A DNA stretch of 64,000 bases, from contig CAQOGY010000013.1 in NCBI GenBank assembly GCA_948847595.1, positions 1 through 64,000 on the forward strand. The letters are read 5' to 3'. The translations under genes and the position numbers were made by a program. The stretch's first letter is position 1; each line of letters begins with the position of its first letter. This stretch comes from an uncultured Bacteroides sp. GTDB taxonomy: Bacteria > Bacteroidota > Bacteroidia > Bacteroidales > Bacteroidaceae. Positions 1 to 8,755 of this stretch are shown here, piece after piece. The notes below the pieces were generated by a model that worked only from the letters and a program-made list of their open reading frames with translations, did no database searches and was not told where the DNA came from.

Positions 1-320
1 GAAAAGAAATAGCAAATAAGAATATAGTAATAAATATAATGCGTCTGCCCTGGTTTATGCAGTCGGGGAGTTGTCCCGTTGCAATAGGACAATAATCACA
101 TTATAAGGGGACAAATATCACCTTACAACGAGACATTTATCACTATGCAACGGTACTATTAATCTAAAAGAGAGAAGAAAACACTAAAGATACAAAATTA
201 ATTAGTAAAAAGCAAGAGAAGGGAACTAGAAAATAGAACAACGTCATCGCACAATTCTGTTTATCTCGTATCATTCAACTCTATATTTAATTCCGTTATA
301 ATCGCCCCTATTATATATAA
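1..320. other. Non-coding left edge, AT-rich
   Basis: No open frame with a recognisable product was found here. The stretch is AT-rich and contains the imperfect 22-base tandem repeat described separately (87-152). It may be the intergenic region behind the minus-strand PUL, or the upstream region of a gene beyond the left edge. Confidence 0.5.
87..152. repeat. Imperfect 22-bp tandem repeat, three copies plus degenerate flanks
   Basis: Three head-to-tail units start at 87, 109 and 131, each with a core like GGACAAATATCAC followed by a nine-base tail like TTACAACG. The spacing is exactly 22 bases. Weaker copies can be seen on both sides (tail GTTGCAATA at 79-87; GTACTATTAATC at 153-164). Adjacent copies differ at about 4-6 of 22 positions. 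The function is unknown. A 22-base period is about two helical turns, which would suit a row of protein-binding sites. Confidence 0.6.
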
Positions 321-373
321 TAAATCCATGTGATGCGGAGTAAGTATCCCCTTACCCCGCCCACATGGATTTA
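321..373 (-). terminator. Strong hairpin after the minus-strand PUL operon
   Basis: A perfect 12-base inverted repeat (321-332 with 362-373, TAAATCCATGTG and its complement) encloses a second near-perfect stem, GCGGAGTAAG with CTTACCCCGC. It lies 18 bases beyond the stop codon of the last gene of the minus-strand operon. There is no long T-tract on the minus strand, so it may act as a 3' stabilising hairpin as well as a terminator. Confidence 0.6.
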
Positions 374-391
374 TCTTGAAAACGCCCCCTT

Positions 392-1828
392 TTATTCCAG
401 CAGATAAGCTCTGACCTCTGCCGCACTGACAGATTTTCCTCGATTACTTCTAGTAAACACTAGCTTCAAATAACGAGCTTGCATAGGTTCAAAGGATACA
501 CGGCCTGTAATTTCTTTGTTGCTCGAGTCACCAAAAACAATGGTTCCTACCAATGGAGCTGTATCAGCATCCATACCGACATATACCTCTACCGTATGTA
601 CGTCGGCTGTATTGGTGTCATTTCGCCTATCTAGTTCTACTCGTGAAACCCGTTCCTCATCACCCATATCAATAATTAACGCTTGAGGTAAGTCACCTTT
701 TCCGGTACCATTGTTCCATATGTTGTGCCACAAAGAAGAAGAGGTACCATTTCCATCAATAGCTTTCCAAGGTTCATTGTTCACCTGCCAAGAAGTAGCT
801 GTTGCCGTCCATTTGGCACGATCAAGCATTTCGAAAAGACCATAAACCTTCACTTGACAAGTACCTGTGGTTCCTGCGCCATCAGCAGCGAGTGCTGTAA
901 TAGTCACCGTACCAGACGAGTGTGCCGTAACCTGTCCTGACGCATCAACCGTAGCCACGGATTCGTCAGACGAAACGAAAGTAACGGATTTGTTTACCGC
1001 AGTTGCAGGTAATATCGACCACTCCAGTTGCAATGGTTCCTCTCCCTTAATAATAAACAAATTATCCGAGTCAATAAAGATTATATCACTCACTGTCTCC
1101 GGACTAGTTATCTTAATATCAAAAGAGACTACAATATTGGTTCCATCCGTAGTAAAAACTTTCACTTTTCCAACTCCTGGTTTCAGGCCACTAATCATAC
1201 CTTCACTATCTATCGTGAATACATCCGTATTCAGTGATTCATATTTCACCAACGTATTCTCTGCATAATAAGGTATAACAAGAATCGGCAATTTGGCAGG
1301 AGTGCCCATCACCACACGAAATTCCGTAGCATCATCCTGTAACTTGATATTCTCTACCTTATGCGAATTTAATTCTTCATAATTAGAAATAGTAATCCGC
1401 CCGGAAACAATACCATCAGAGTACTTTTCCGTAGAAATGGCCAAATAAAGTTCGCCTGCCAACAAAGCTTGTTCTTCAGTTGCCGACAACCCCTGATAAG
1501 AAGAAATAACAAAGCTTACCCCCGTTGCATTACTGGGATTTTTTGATGAAAATTTCAGAAAACGTATCGCTTCATTACGCTGTTCCCCTTTATATATTTT
1601 AACACCGACTACCTCATCTTGTCCCATTACAAACAGATCAGTCCACGACACAAGCAGTGTCAATGCTCTCGTTCCTTTATCATAAAGACCTGTCAGCTCG
1701 CCTTTCGACTGAAGGTCAGCTTTAATCTTATACGTTTCCCCTTTCCCGGAAACCATGCCTTCGCCTTGCACGCAACTATGAAACAGTAACATCAAGGCAG
1801 CTATCAGTATATAGTTTATAGATTTCAT
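392..1828 (-). CDS. Surface lipoprotein with DUF1735-like, bacterial Ig-like and F5/8 type C domains
   Basis: Probably an outer-membrane lipoprotein that binds glycan (surface glycan-binding protein). It is not expected to be an enzyme. The 478-residue protein has a signal peptide ending in a lipobox with Cys19. A DUF1735-like region follows (about 36-165), then two Big2-like immunoglobulin folds (about 172-240 and 243-330, with the pattern SSDESVATVDASGQVTA). It ends in an F5/8 type C (discoidin/CBM32-like) domain (about 335-475) with the typical ending SFEPMQARYLKLVFTRSNRG. It is the last gene of the minus-strand operon, 19 bases after the SusD-like gene, the usual slot for a surface glycan-binding protein. 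F5/8 domains often bind galactose-type sugars, but the ligand here cannot be read from sequence. Confidence 0.85.
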   Translation of the reverse strand: MKSINYILIAALMLLFHSCVQGEGMVSGKGETYKIKADLQSKGELTGLYDKGTRALTLLVSWTDLFVMGQDEVVGVKIYKGEQRNEAIRFLKFSSKNPSNATGVSFVISSYQGLSATEEQALLAGELYLAISTEKYSDGIVSGRITISNYEELNSHKVENIKLQDDATEFRVVMGTPAKLPILVIPYYAENTLVKYESLNTDVFTIDSEGMISGLKPGVGKVKVFTTDGTNIVVSFDIKITSPETVSDIIFIDSDNLFIIKGEEPLQLEWSILPATAVNKSVTFVSSDESVATVDASGQVTAHSSGTVTITALAADGAGTTGTCQVKVYGLFEMLDRAKWTATATSWQVNNEPWKAIDGNGTSSSLWHNIWNNGTGKGDLPQALIIDMGDEERVSRVELDRRNDTNTADVHTVEVYVGMDADTAPLVGTIVFGDSSNKEITGRVSFEPMQARYLKLVFTRSNRGKSVSAAEVRAYLLE

Positions 1829-1847
1829 ATTTTTTTATTTATCAATA

Positions 1848-3785
1848 TTAATACCCGGGATTCTGGATCAATGCGCCAGACTTTGACATTTCACTTTGTG
1901 GAACCGGCCACCAATACAGACGATCATCCCATACATGATTTAACACTTCTATACGACGATAACTAAAGCTTTCGCTTTCATCTGCAAGTACACGACGCGT
2001 TATCTCCATTCCATGACTGGGACCATCCAGTACATCCTTCGCAATCTTCCAACGGCGTACGTCCCAATAGCGATGCTCTTCAAAGGCCAATTCAATCTGA
2101 CGTTCTACTTGAATCAACTTACGCATATCTTCCTTTTTGATGTCATCCATCACGCCATACTTATTAGATTCCCCCTCCTCTATCTCAGCACGCTGACGAA
2201 TCATACGAATATATTTCTTCGACTCTTCGGGAGCCAATGCGCCGTCTGCAACGAGTTCATTAGCCGTTTCCGCAGCAATCAATAAGATTTCCGCATAACG
2301 CATCAATATAGTAGGGCGATAATCGTAGGTTTCCAAACCACCATTATCCAGAATCAATTTCATGCGATAGTATCCTGTAGTTGTCGCGTTTGGTTGATAG
2401 ATACCGTCTTTAATGGCACTCGTCTCATCCTGATTACCGGTTGTTACCATATCTCCTGTATATGTCCTCATTAGCGCATCTTTGAAACCACTCATCATAC
2501 GATATGCACCATTATAAGATACTGTTGCTTTTAAACGCGGGTCACGATTCAAATACATCTTATCACCATCCTCGTAGGTGTACTTGCTTCGTCCGTCACG
2601 AATGGCAAAACCGTCAGCCATAGGAAAAGCGTCTACTAATTCCTGTGTAGGAAATCCCGTAAGCTTATTCAAATTATTGAACCGTGAAACACGTGAATTA
2701 GGGGAGTAATAGGCATCCAATGCTACACGGTTCTGACTGTCGCCCTGTTCATTTGACAGAAAATCACATAATATTGGTTCTGTGTTCGTAATAGCATCAT
2801 GCATAAACGCATAATAGAACCGAGGCCACCAGCTTTTTGCCACAGTTGTGTTATCTTTTTGACCGGGGCGTAATTCATACCATGAATTTGCATCATTCAG
2901 ATCGATAAATTTCTTGACCGCAGCATAAGCTATCTGCCAACGATTCGGATCGTTACTTCCATAAGAGACCAGCAACTCCGGATCATCTTCCCGTTTACAA
3001 TTCACCAACGGACTGGCCGCATACAGAAGAATACGCGCCTTCAAAGCTAAAGCCGCCATACCGCATGCACGCCCTTCGCTTTTCCCATGAATACCACCTA
3101 CAGGATTGACAGTTGCCTGACTATAAATATGTCCCGAACGTTCTAAGTAATAGAAAGCACTATCACACTGATCTACCGCATACTGAACACTTTCTCCATA
3201 AGTAGATCGAGGCACATCGATCTTGTCGTTCTCAGTATATACCTGATCGCCAATCAAAGGAATTCCGCCATAATGCTTTATCATGATGGCTATATACCAT
3301 GCACGGAGAAAAAAAGCCTGTCCCTTCCAATATTCAATAGTAGCCTTAGTAAGAAGCTCACCCGGTTTATTAGGGTCCGAACTCAAAATTGATGCTATCT
3401 TTCCCTCATTATAATTGTTCATAAAAATATTGATGGCACGCCATTTTTTATACGTATTGACCCATGCGTCGTCTCCGGCATTATTGACATTAACCGTTCC
3501 CTGCGCCAAATACATACCCATGCTCAATGCAGCTCCTCTAGCTTCCAGTTCTTTGGCAGGAAAATCAAGACCACATTGCCCGAACCGTTTATAGTTATAG
3601 GAATAGCCGATATTACTATAGAAGTCATTGACAACATTAGCCACTTTCGTACTGTCCGAATAAACCTTCTCCTGCGTTTCAGAAACGTCCACTTTCTTAT
3701 CAAGGTACTCATCACTGCATGCTGCAAAAGCGACAAGTCCGCAAGCAGCAGCTCCCAAAAACTTTGTGATATATTTCAGTCTCAT
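1848..3785 (-). CDS. SusD/RagB-family outer-membrane glycan-binding lipoprotein
   Basis: SusD-like lid protein that works with the TonB-dependent porin encoded just before it. From the chosen ATG at 3785 it has 645 residues, with a lipobox ending at Cys23 followed by SDE, an acidic stretch fitting surface export. Typical SusD features are the N-terminal TPR-like helical region, the phrase EARGAALSMGMYLAQG, and a C-terminal block of the type RQIELAFEEHRYWDVRRWKIA ending in NPGY. An upstream GTG/ATG-like start at 3809 would overlap the end of the SusC gene and put eight extra residues before the signal peptide, so the internal ATG is preferred. The gap to SusC is then 11 bases. Confidence 0.93.
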   Translation of the reverse strand: MRLKYITKFLGAAACGLVAFAACSDEYLDKKVDVSETQEKVYSDSTKVANVVNDFYSNIGYSYNYKRFGQCGLDFPAKELEARGAALSMGMYLAQGTVNVNNAGDDAWVNTYKKWRAINIFMNNYNEGKIASILSSDPNKPGELLTKATIEYWKGQAFFLRAWYIAIMIKHYGGIPLIGDQVYTENDKIDVPRSTYGESVQYAVDQCDSAFYYLERSGHIYSQATVNPVGGIHGKSEGRACGMAALALKARILLYAASPLVNCKREDDPELLVSYGSNDPNRWQIAYAAVKKFIDLNDANSWYELRPGQKDNTTVAKSWWPRFYYAFMHDAITNTEPILCDFLSNEQGDSQNRVALDAYYSPNSRVSRFNNLNKLTGFPTQELVDAFPMADGFAIRDGRSKYTYEDGDKMYLNRDPRLKATVSYNGAYRMMSGFKDALMRTYTGDMVTTGNQDETSAIKDGIYQPNATTTGYYRMKLILDNGGLETYDYRPTILMRYAEILLIAAETANELVADGALAPEESKKYIRMIRQRAEIEEGESNKYGVMDDIKKEDMRKLIQVERQIELAFEEHRYWDVRRWKIAKDVLDGPSHGMEITRRVLADESESFSYRRIEVLNHVWDDRLYWWPVPQSEMSKSGALIQNPGY

Positions 3786-3796
3786 ATTATTATTTC

Positions 3797-6700
3797 TTAA
3801 AATGCACATTGAACTCCAAACATATAACTTGCCTGTGTAGGATAAACCGAACTGCTCGTGTTTTCGGGGTCCATACTCAGCTTCGTCAGATTAGAAAAGT
3901 TTAGCAAATTATAACCGGTCACATATAGGCGTACCGCTTTTACTATATCTTTTGTAGTCCTCCGTAGCCAATCCTGTGGCAACTGATAGGCGATTTCTGC
4001 ACTTCTCAGACGAATGTACGAAGCATCCAAATACCAAAAATCAGACAGATGGGTACCATAATTATTATTCTCCCAAGTAGTAATACCTAAACGTGGAAAG
4101 CGAGCATCTGTATTTTGCGGAGTCCAGCGCTCAAGCATTAATTCCTGCATATTGTTAACAAAAGGAACAAGATTACCTCCCATATTGGGAATGGCATAAT
4201 CAAATGCCCCTTGCCACAACATATTAAACGAAAATCCTTTCCAACTACCTCCAAGAGTGATACCATAGGTACAAGTAGGCGTATCAGGCTTAGATATATA
4301 TGTTTTATCAGCATCACTAATAAAATTGTCCCCGTTCAAATCGGCATAGCGTAAATCACCCGGTTGCAGATTACTAGTCCAAGTAGGAGCCGGAATACCT
4401 TCCTTTAACTTACCATTCGCATCAAAATCCTCTTGTTGATAAAAACCAACGCATCTCAGCCCCAGCTTTGTGCCTATACGATGTCCGCTCTGCGCCTGAT
4501 AAGGATAAGCAGGTGCTTCACTGACGTATACCACCTTGTTTTTAGCATAAGAAAAAGTACCACCCAGATTGTACTTAAATTCACCTATAGAACCACGATA
4601 ATTCAACTCACCATCAAAACCTGAATTCTCGGATTTACCGATATTGCGTTTGGGAAGTTTTTGCCCGATAATAGAAGATACGTCACCACTGGCAATCAAC
4701 TGGTCATATCGCTTGTTATGGAAGTAATCGATCGTAAAGCGCAAGCGTCCGTCAAGCATATTCATATCCAATCCAACATCCAATTTACTTTCTTTCTCCC
4801 ATGTGGCATCGGCATACACCAGATCTCCCTCATAAGTTGTACCTCCCCAAGGATTTTTTTTTGTTTCCCAAATGACATCTGTTGTGTTTTTATCTTTCCC
4901 AAAGGAATAGTCACTACCGACTACACCATAAGAAGTACGCAACTTGAACAAATCGAAGAACGGGAAAGCACTCTTGAAGAATGTCTCTTCCGAGAGGTTC
5001 CAACCTACTGATAAAGCAGGAAACCAGCCAAATTTCTTCTTTCCCACAAAACGGTCATTACCGTTATAGGCCACATTGAATTCCAACATATAGCGATGTT
5101 TGAAATCATAACCCAAACGCCATGTCATACTTTGGTCATTATCCGACAAGTCCTTTTGATTAATGTACGACTGACGACTGATAAGATACAAGGCGTAAAG
5201 GTGGTGCGTCGCATTGAAAGTATGGTCATAACTCAATTTTCCCTGATAGGTGACCTTATAATTAAAGGTTGCATCATCTCCCCCCAGTGAATAAGTCGGA
5301 AATTTGATAGAGCCTCCTCTACGAGCAATATAAGAGTTATTGTTCGGTTCATACATATAAGCGGGAAGGTCTACACTACGTGTCAATTCTCGTTTTTCAT
5401 TAAAGTTGCCGGCATACGAAACGGTAGCCATTGCCGATAATCCCTCGGTAATAAAATCCAGTTTTTGTTCCGCGCTCAGCAGCACATTAAAGTTGTTCTT
5501 ATAATCACGCTTATAACCGCAATTGGCATAACGGGCAATCGGATTTACCGGATTTGAAGTATCCACACCAGGATGAGTGGCATACGAAGGCTTACCATTA
5601 GGCAATGTTAATGGCATGGCATAAGCAGTCAACAAGCTATAATTCTTGATCTCATCAAAAAGTGAACCTTTTATTGAACCGGCAGGAGTATTCTGCGTCT
5701 CGAAACGTCCGTTTAAGTCTAACCGGATACTTGTAGTCTTAGTAGGTGTGAAATCTAAATTAGAACGGAAATTATAACGCCGGTAATAGTAGTTATTGTC
5801 AACATCCTCACCAGGCTGAATAGGTTCATAATGTTTCATCATACCTCCTTGAGTATAATATGTCAATGACGTGAAATATTTCACAAACTTGTTACCTCCA
5901 CGTATGTCTATGGAAAAACGGGCGGAAGAAGACTGTTTGGCAAGCACAGTGTTTACCCAATCTACATTAGGATGTCCATAAGGATCGAGCCCATTACGGT
6001 AGAATTCCAAATCGCTAGGAGAAAACTGGAGAACCGGTTGTTCACTCAGTCCGTATGCATCATTCAACTGTGCTTCATTGTAAAGTGAAGCCGTTGTATA
6101 AGCATCCAGCACCGTAGGCATCTTAATGGTGCGGTTAAAACCACCTTCAGCAGTAAAGTTAATGGTAGGCTTGCCTTCCTGTCCGCGAATCGTCTTTATA
6201 ACCAATACGCCATTGGCACCTTTCAATCCATAAATAGCTGTAGTAGAAGCATCTTTCAAAATCGTAATGCTCTCGATTTCATTGGCACTGATTTGCGCCA
6301 ACTGTTCGTACGAATATTCGATATCATCCACAATTATCAAAGGCTTTTTATCACCATTCAGGGAGTTGGTTCCTCGAATAAAAAAGTCGGCAGCATCGGC
6401 TCCCGGTTGACCGCTACGTTGCACGGAGAAGAAACCTGGCAAGCGTCCGGCCAGCACATTGTTAATACTACCTACCGGTACACGTTTAATCTCCTCTGCT
6501 TTGATACTGCTTGCAGCACCAGTCATAGTGATACGTCTTTGCTGACCGTAGCCCAAAATCACGACTTCATCCAATCCTTTTGAATCCGGTGTCAAAACCA
6601 ACTTTAGATAAGAACGACCGCCAATGGGTTCTTCCAAAGTCTGATAACCTACATAAGAAATGCTAAGTTTCCCATTCAAATCTTTCAATTTCAGAACAAA

Positions 6701-6880
6701 ATCACCATTCAGATCTGCAATAGCACCATTTGTTCTATTTCCTATTTCCTGCACGGTAGCGCCTATTAACGGCTCGCCACTCACATCCAAAACTTTGCCT
6801 CTTACTACCGTATTCTGGGCGTAGATTGTTGTCCCCATAAAGAGGAACAACAAGAATAGTATGATATTCTTAACTTTCAT
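3797..6880 (-). CDS. SusC/RagA-family TonB-dependent transporter
   Basis: Outer-membrane TonB-dependent importer for oligosaccharides, paired with the SusD gene that follows. The protein has 1027 residues: a signal peptide (1-21, cut near YAQ), a carboxypeptidase-regulatory-like beta-sandwich (about 25-100, VRGKVLDVSGEPLIGATV), a plug (about 112-225, with DEVVILGYGQQRR at its start) and a 22-strand barrel ending in Phe. There is no N-terminal STN signalling domain, so it is not expected to signal to an anti-sigma factor. It starts 18 bases after the stop of another SusD gene, so two SusCD pairs lie in series in one operon. Confidence 0.95.
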   Translation of the reverse strand: MKVKNIILFLLFLFMGTTIYAQNTVVRGKVLDVSGEPLIGATVQEIGNRTNGAIADLNGDFVLKLKDLNGKLSISYVGYQTLEEPIGGRSYLKLVLTPDSKGLDEVVILGYGQQRRITMTGAASSIKAEEIKRVPVGSINNVLAGRLPGFFSVQRSGQPGADAADFFIRGTNSLNGDKKPLIIVDDIEYSYEQLAQISANEIESITILKDASTTAIYGLKGANGVLVIKTIRGQEGKPTINFTAEGGFNRTIKMPTVLDAYTTASLYNEAQLNDAYGLSEQPVLQFSPSDLEFYRNGLDPYGHPNVDWVNTVLAKQSSSARFSIDIRGGNKFVKYFTSLTYYTQGGMMKHYEPIQPGEDVDNNYYYRRYNFRSNLDFTPTKTTSIRLDLNGRFETQNTPAGSIKGSLFDEIKNYSLLTAYAMPLTLPNGKPSYATHPGVDTSNPVNPIARYANCGYKRDYKNNFNVLLSAEQKLDFITEGLSAMATVSYAGNFNEKRELTRSVDLPAYMYEPNNNSYIARRGGSIKFPTYSLGGDDATFNYKVTYQGKLSYDHTFNATHHLYALYLISRQSYINQKDLSDNDQSMTWRLGYDFKHRYMLEFNVAYNGNDRFVGKKKFGWFPALSVGWNLSEETFFKSAFPFFDLFKLRTSYGVVGSDYSFGKDKNTTDVIWETKKNPWGGTTYEGDLVYADATWEKESKLDVGLDMNMLDGRLRFTIDYFHNKRYDQLIASGDVSSIIGQKLPKRNIGKSENSGFDGELNYRGSIGEFKYNLGGTFSYAKNKVVYVSEAPAYPYQAQSGHRIGTKLGLRCVGFYQQEDFDANGKLKEGIPAPTWTSNLQPGDLRYADLNGDNFISDADKTYISKPDTPTCTYGITLGGSWKGFSFNMLWQGAFDYAIPNMGGNLVPFVNNMQELMLERWTPQNTDARFPRLGITTWENNNYGTHLSDFWYLDASYIRLRSAEIAYQLPQDWLRRTTKDIVKAVRLYVTGYNLLNFSNLTKLSMDPENTSSSVYPTQASYMFGVQCAF

Positions 6881-6898
6881 AAATATTCTGTTTACAAA

Positions 6899-8752
6899 TT
6901 AGTAACCCGGATTCTGTACTATATTCGGATTAAATAAAACCTCATTATGATCTATCGGAAGACGGTACATACGGTCATGCCAATAGGGCTGTGCTACTTC
7001 CACGTTGTAATCATAGGAAAAAGTACCATCGCTATTTTTAGTTATCTTTACGCCATGCAACGGCTTGGAATAAATGTCTTGAGCAATCTTCCATCGACGG
7101 ATGTCCCAAAAACGGCTCTCCTCAAAGGCAAACTCACAACGGCGTTCATTACGTATCAATTTAATGAGTTTATCATAACTCATTCCTCTTGACAAGGCAT
7201 AAGGATTAAGACCTGCGCGCTGACGTACCATTTCAATCGCTTGATATACTAATTCATCATTGATAATGCTTGCCCCTTGCGCTTTATTCAAATATTCAGT
7301 CTGTGCTTCAGCATACATCAGTAAAATATCAGCATAACGCACCACGGGCCAAGAAGAGACTAAACCGGAGTGGAAATTTGTTTTACCAAACTGCGTGTCT
7401 TCTTCATTCTCAGCTAAATGTCTTTTCAGATAATAACCGGTTTTTGTCCGATTTCCTTCCCGTTTGGGGTCTAAAGAATAATTATCTCTTCCACCTTCAG
7501 AAACATCTATATTTGCTTTCAGCCAACGGCTATTGTGATAAAACACAGTTTGTGTAAGACGCGGGTCACGATTTTTATAAGGATCTTGCGGGTTATACTC
7601 GCCACTCTCTTTAGCTTCGTCAAGGGATTTCCCGTTCTTCATTGGAAATGCATCTACCAGTTCTTGTGTAGGGCTAGTCTGACCAAGACAGTAACGACCA
7701 TTACCTGCCCAAGTTCCCATATCTTTGCAGCCCATAGGCGAGTTTTTGTATCCCCAATTATCGCCATAGAGAGCGTTACCATCCTGTCCTTTTTTCATCC
7801 ACAGAACTTCTCCATTGATCGTTGTACGGCTTAAGCGTGTACGGTCCTTTTCAAGTATGAACTGATTCGTATTGATGATTGTACGACAAATATCCGCCGC
7901 TTCTTTCCACCTGTCAGGATCATTTTCGGGATAGCCCAGCCAAGGTTCTGCGGCATTACCGGTACCATTTACCAACGGGCTTGCCGCATAGAGCAACATG
8001 CGGGCTTCAACTCCCAAAAGCCCCCATTTTCGTACATGCTTCCAATTACTGTCTATTCCCTCGGCAAAACTATTCTTTTTATCATCAGGCGATTTACGTT
8101 CTCCTATATCTGAATAGGGACGTAAATTGTCTTTCACTGCATCTATTTCATCCTTAATGTATTGGATACATTCCGCAAAACTGTTTCTTTTCAACGTGCG
8201 CAGTTCGGGACTATCCACTGTGAATACCTTATCGTAAATTAAAGGAACTCCCCCGTAAGTACGTACCAGCAGCCAGTAGTAATATGCCCTCAAAGCACGA
8301 GCTTCATTTGCGTGATAGGAGGCTTCCTCCAAATCCGACCAAGGCACTTTTTTGTAATTTTGCATGAAAATATTACAATAACGGATAGCCTTGTAAAGCA
8401 AAGCCCAACTTTCACCATACTTATCCCCTTTTGCATACTCTAAAGGAAACATGTTAGTAGTCGAATATCCGGAATTTATTATCGTCCAGTTAGCATTGGA
8501 CCTGTCAGTCGGAATCGCATCGTCCGTTAGCACCTCCATAGGCTGTCCATTGTAGCGGTCCATTCCTGCAGGTATAAACGAGTAAGTAAAGTTCAACCAT
8601 TGCTTTGCGTTTTCCCCAGCATAATCATCCTCGTCCCACACGTAAATATCCGACTGTATTTCAAGCGGTTCGTTTTCCATATCCTCACATGAGGTAAAAA
8701 AGAGACCGAACACAGTCAATACACCCATTAAATTATGTATATATCGTTTCAT
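6899..8752 (-). CDS. SusD/RagB-family lipoprotein
   Basis: Second SusD-like protein of the series, 617 residues, with a lipobox at Cys22 (LFFTSC) followed by EDMENE, an acidic surface-export-like tract. The N-terminal part carries the typical SusD phrase EARALRAYYYWLLVRTYGGVPL (about 150-170). The C-terminal block ERRCEFAFEESRFWDIRRWK and the terminal NPGY are family hallmarks. It begins three bases after the stop of the SusC gene at 8756-11758, so the two are very probably translationally coupled. The protein is clearly different in sequence from the SusD at 1848-3785, so the two pairs probably handle different oligosaccharides. Confidence 0.93.
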   Translation of the reverse strand: MKRYIHNLMGVLTVFGLFFTSCEDMENEPLEIQSDIYVWDEDDYAGENAKQWLNFTYSFIPAGMDRYNGQPMEVLTDDAIPTDRSNANWTIINSGYSTTNMFPLEYAKGDKYGESWALLYKAIRYCNIFMQNYKKVPWSDLEEASYHANEARALRAYYYWLLVRTYGGVPLIYDKVFTVDSPELRTLKRNSFAECIQYIKDEIDAVKDNLRPYSDIGERKSPDDKKNSFAEGIDSNWKHVRKWGLLGVEARMLLYAASPLVNGTGNAAEPWLGYPENDPDRWKEAADICRTIINTNQFILEKDRTRLSRTTINGEVLWMKKGQDGNALYGDNWGYKNSPMGCKDMGTWAGNGRYCLGQTSPTQELVDAFPMKNGKSLDEAKESGEYNPQDPYKNRDPRLTQTVFYHNSRWLKANIDVSEGGRDNYSLDPKREGNRTKTGYYLKRHLAENEEDTQFGKTNFHSGLVSSWPVVRYADILLMYAEAQTEYLNKAQGASIINDELVYQAIEMVRQRAGLNPYALSRGMSYDKLIKLIRNERRCEFAFEESRFWDIRRWKIAQDIYSKPLHGVKITKNSDGTFSYDYNVEVAQPYWHDRMYRLPIDHNEVLFNPNIVQNPGY

Positions 8753-8755
8753 CTT

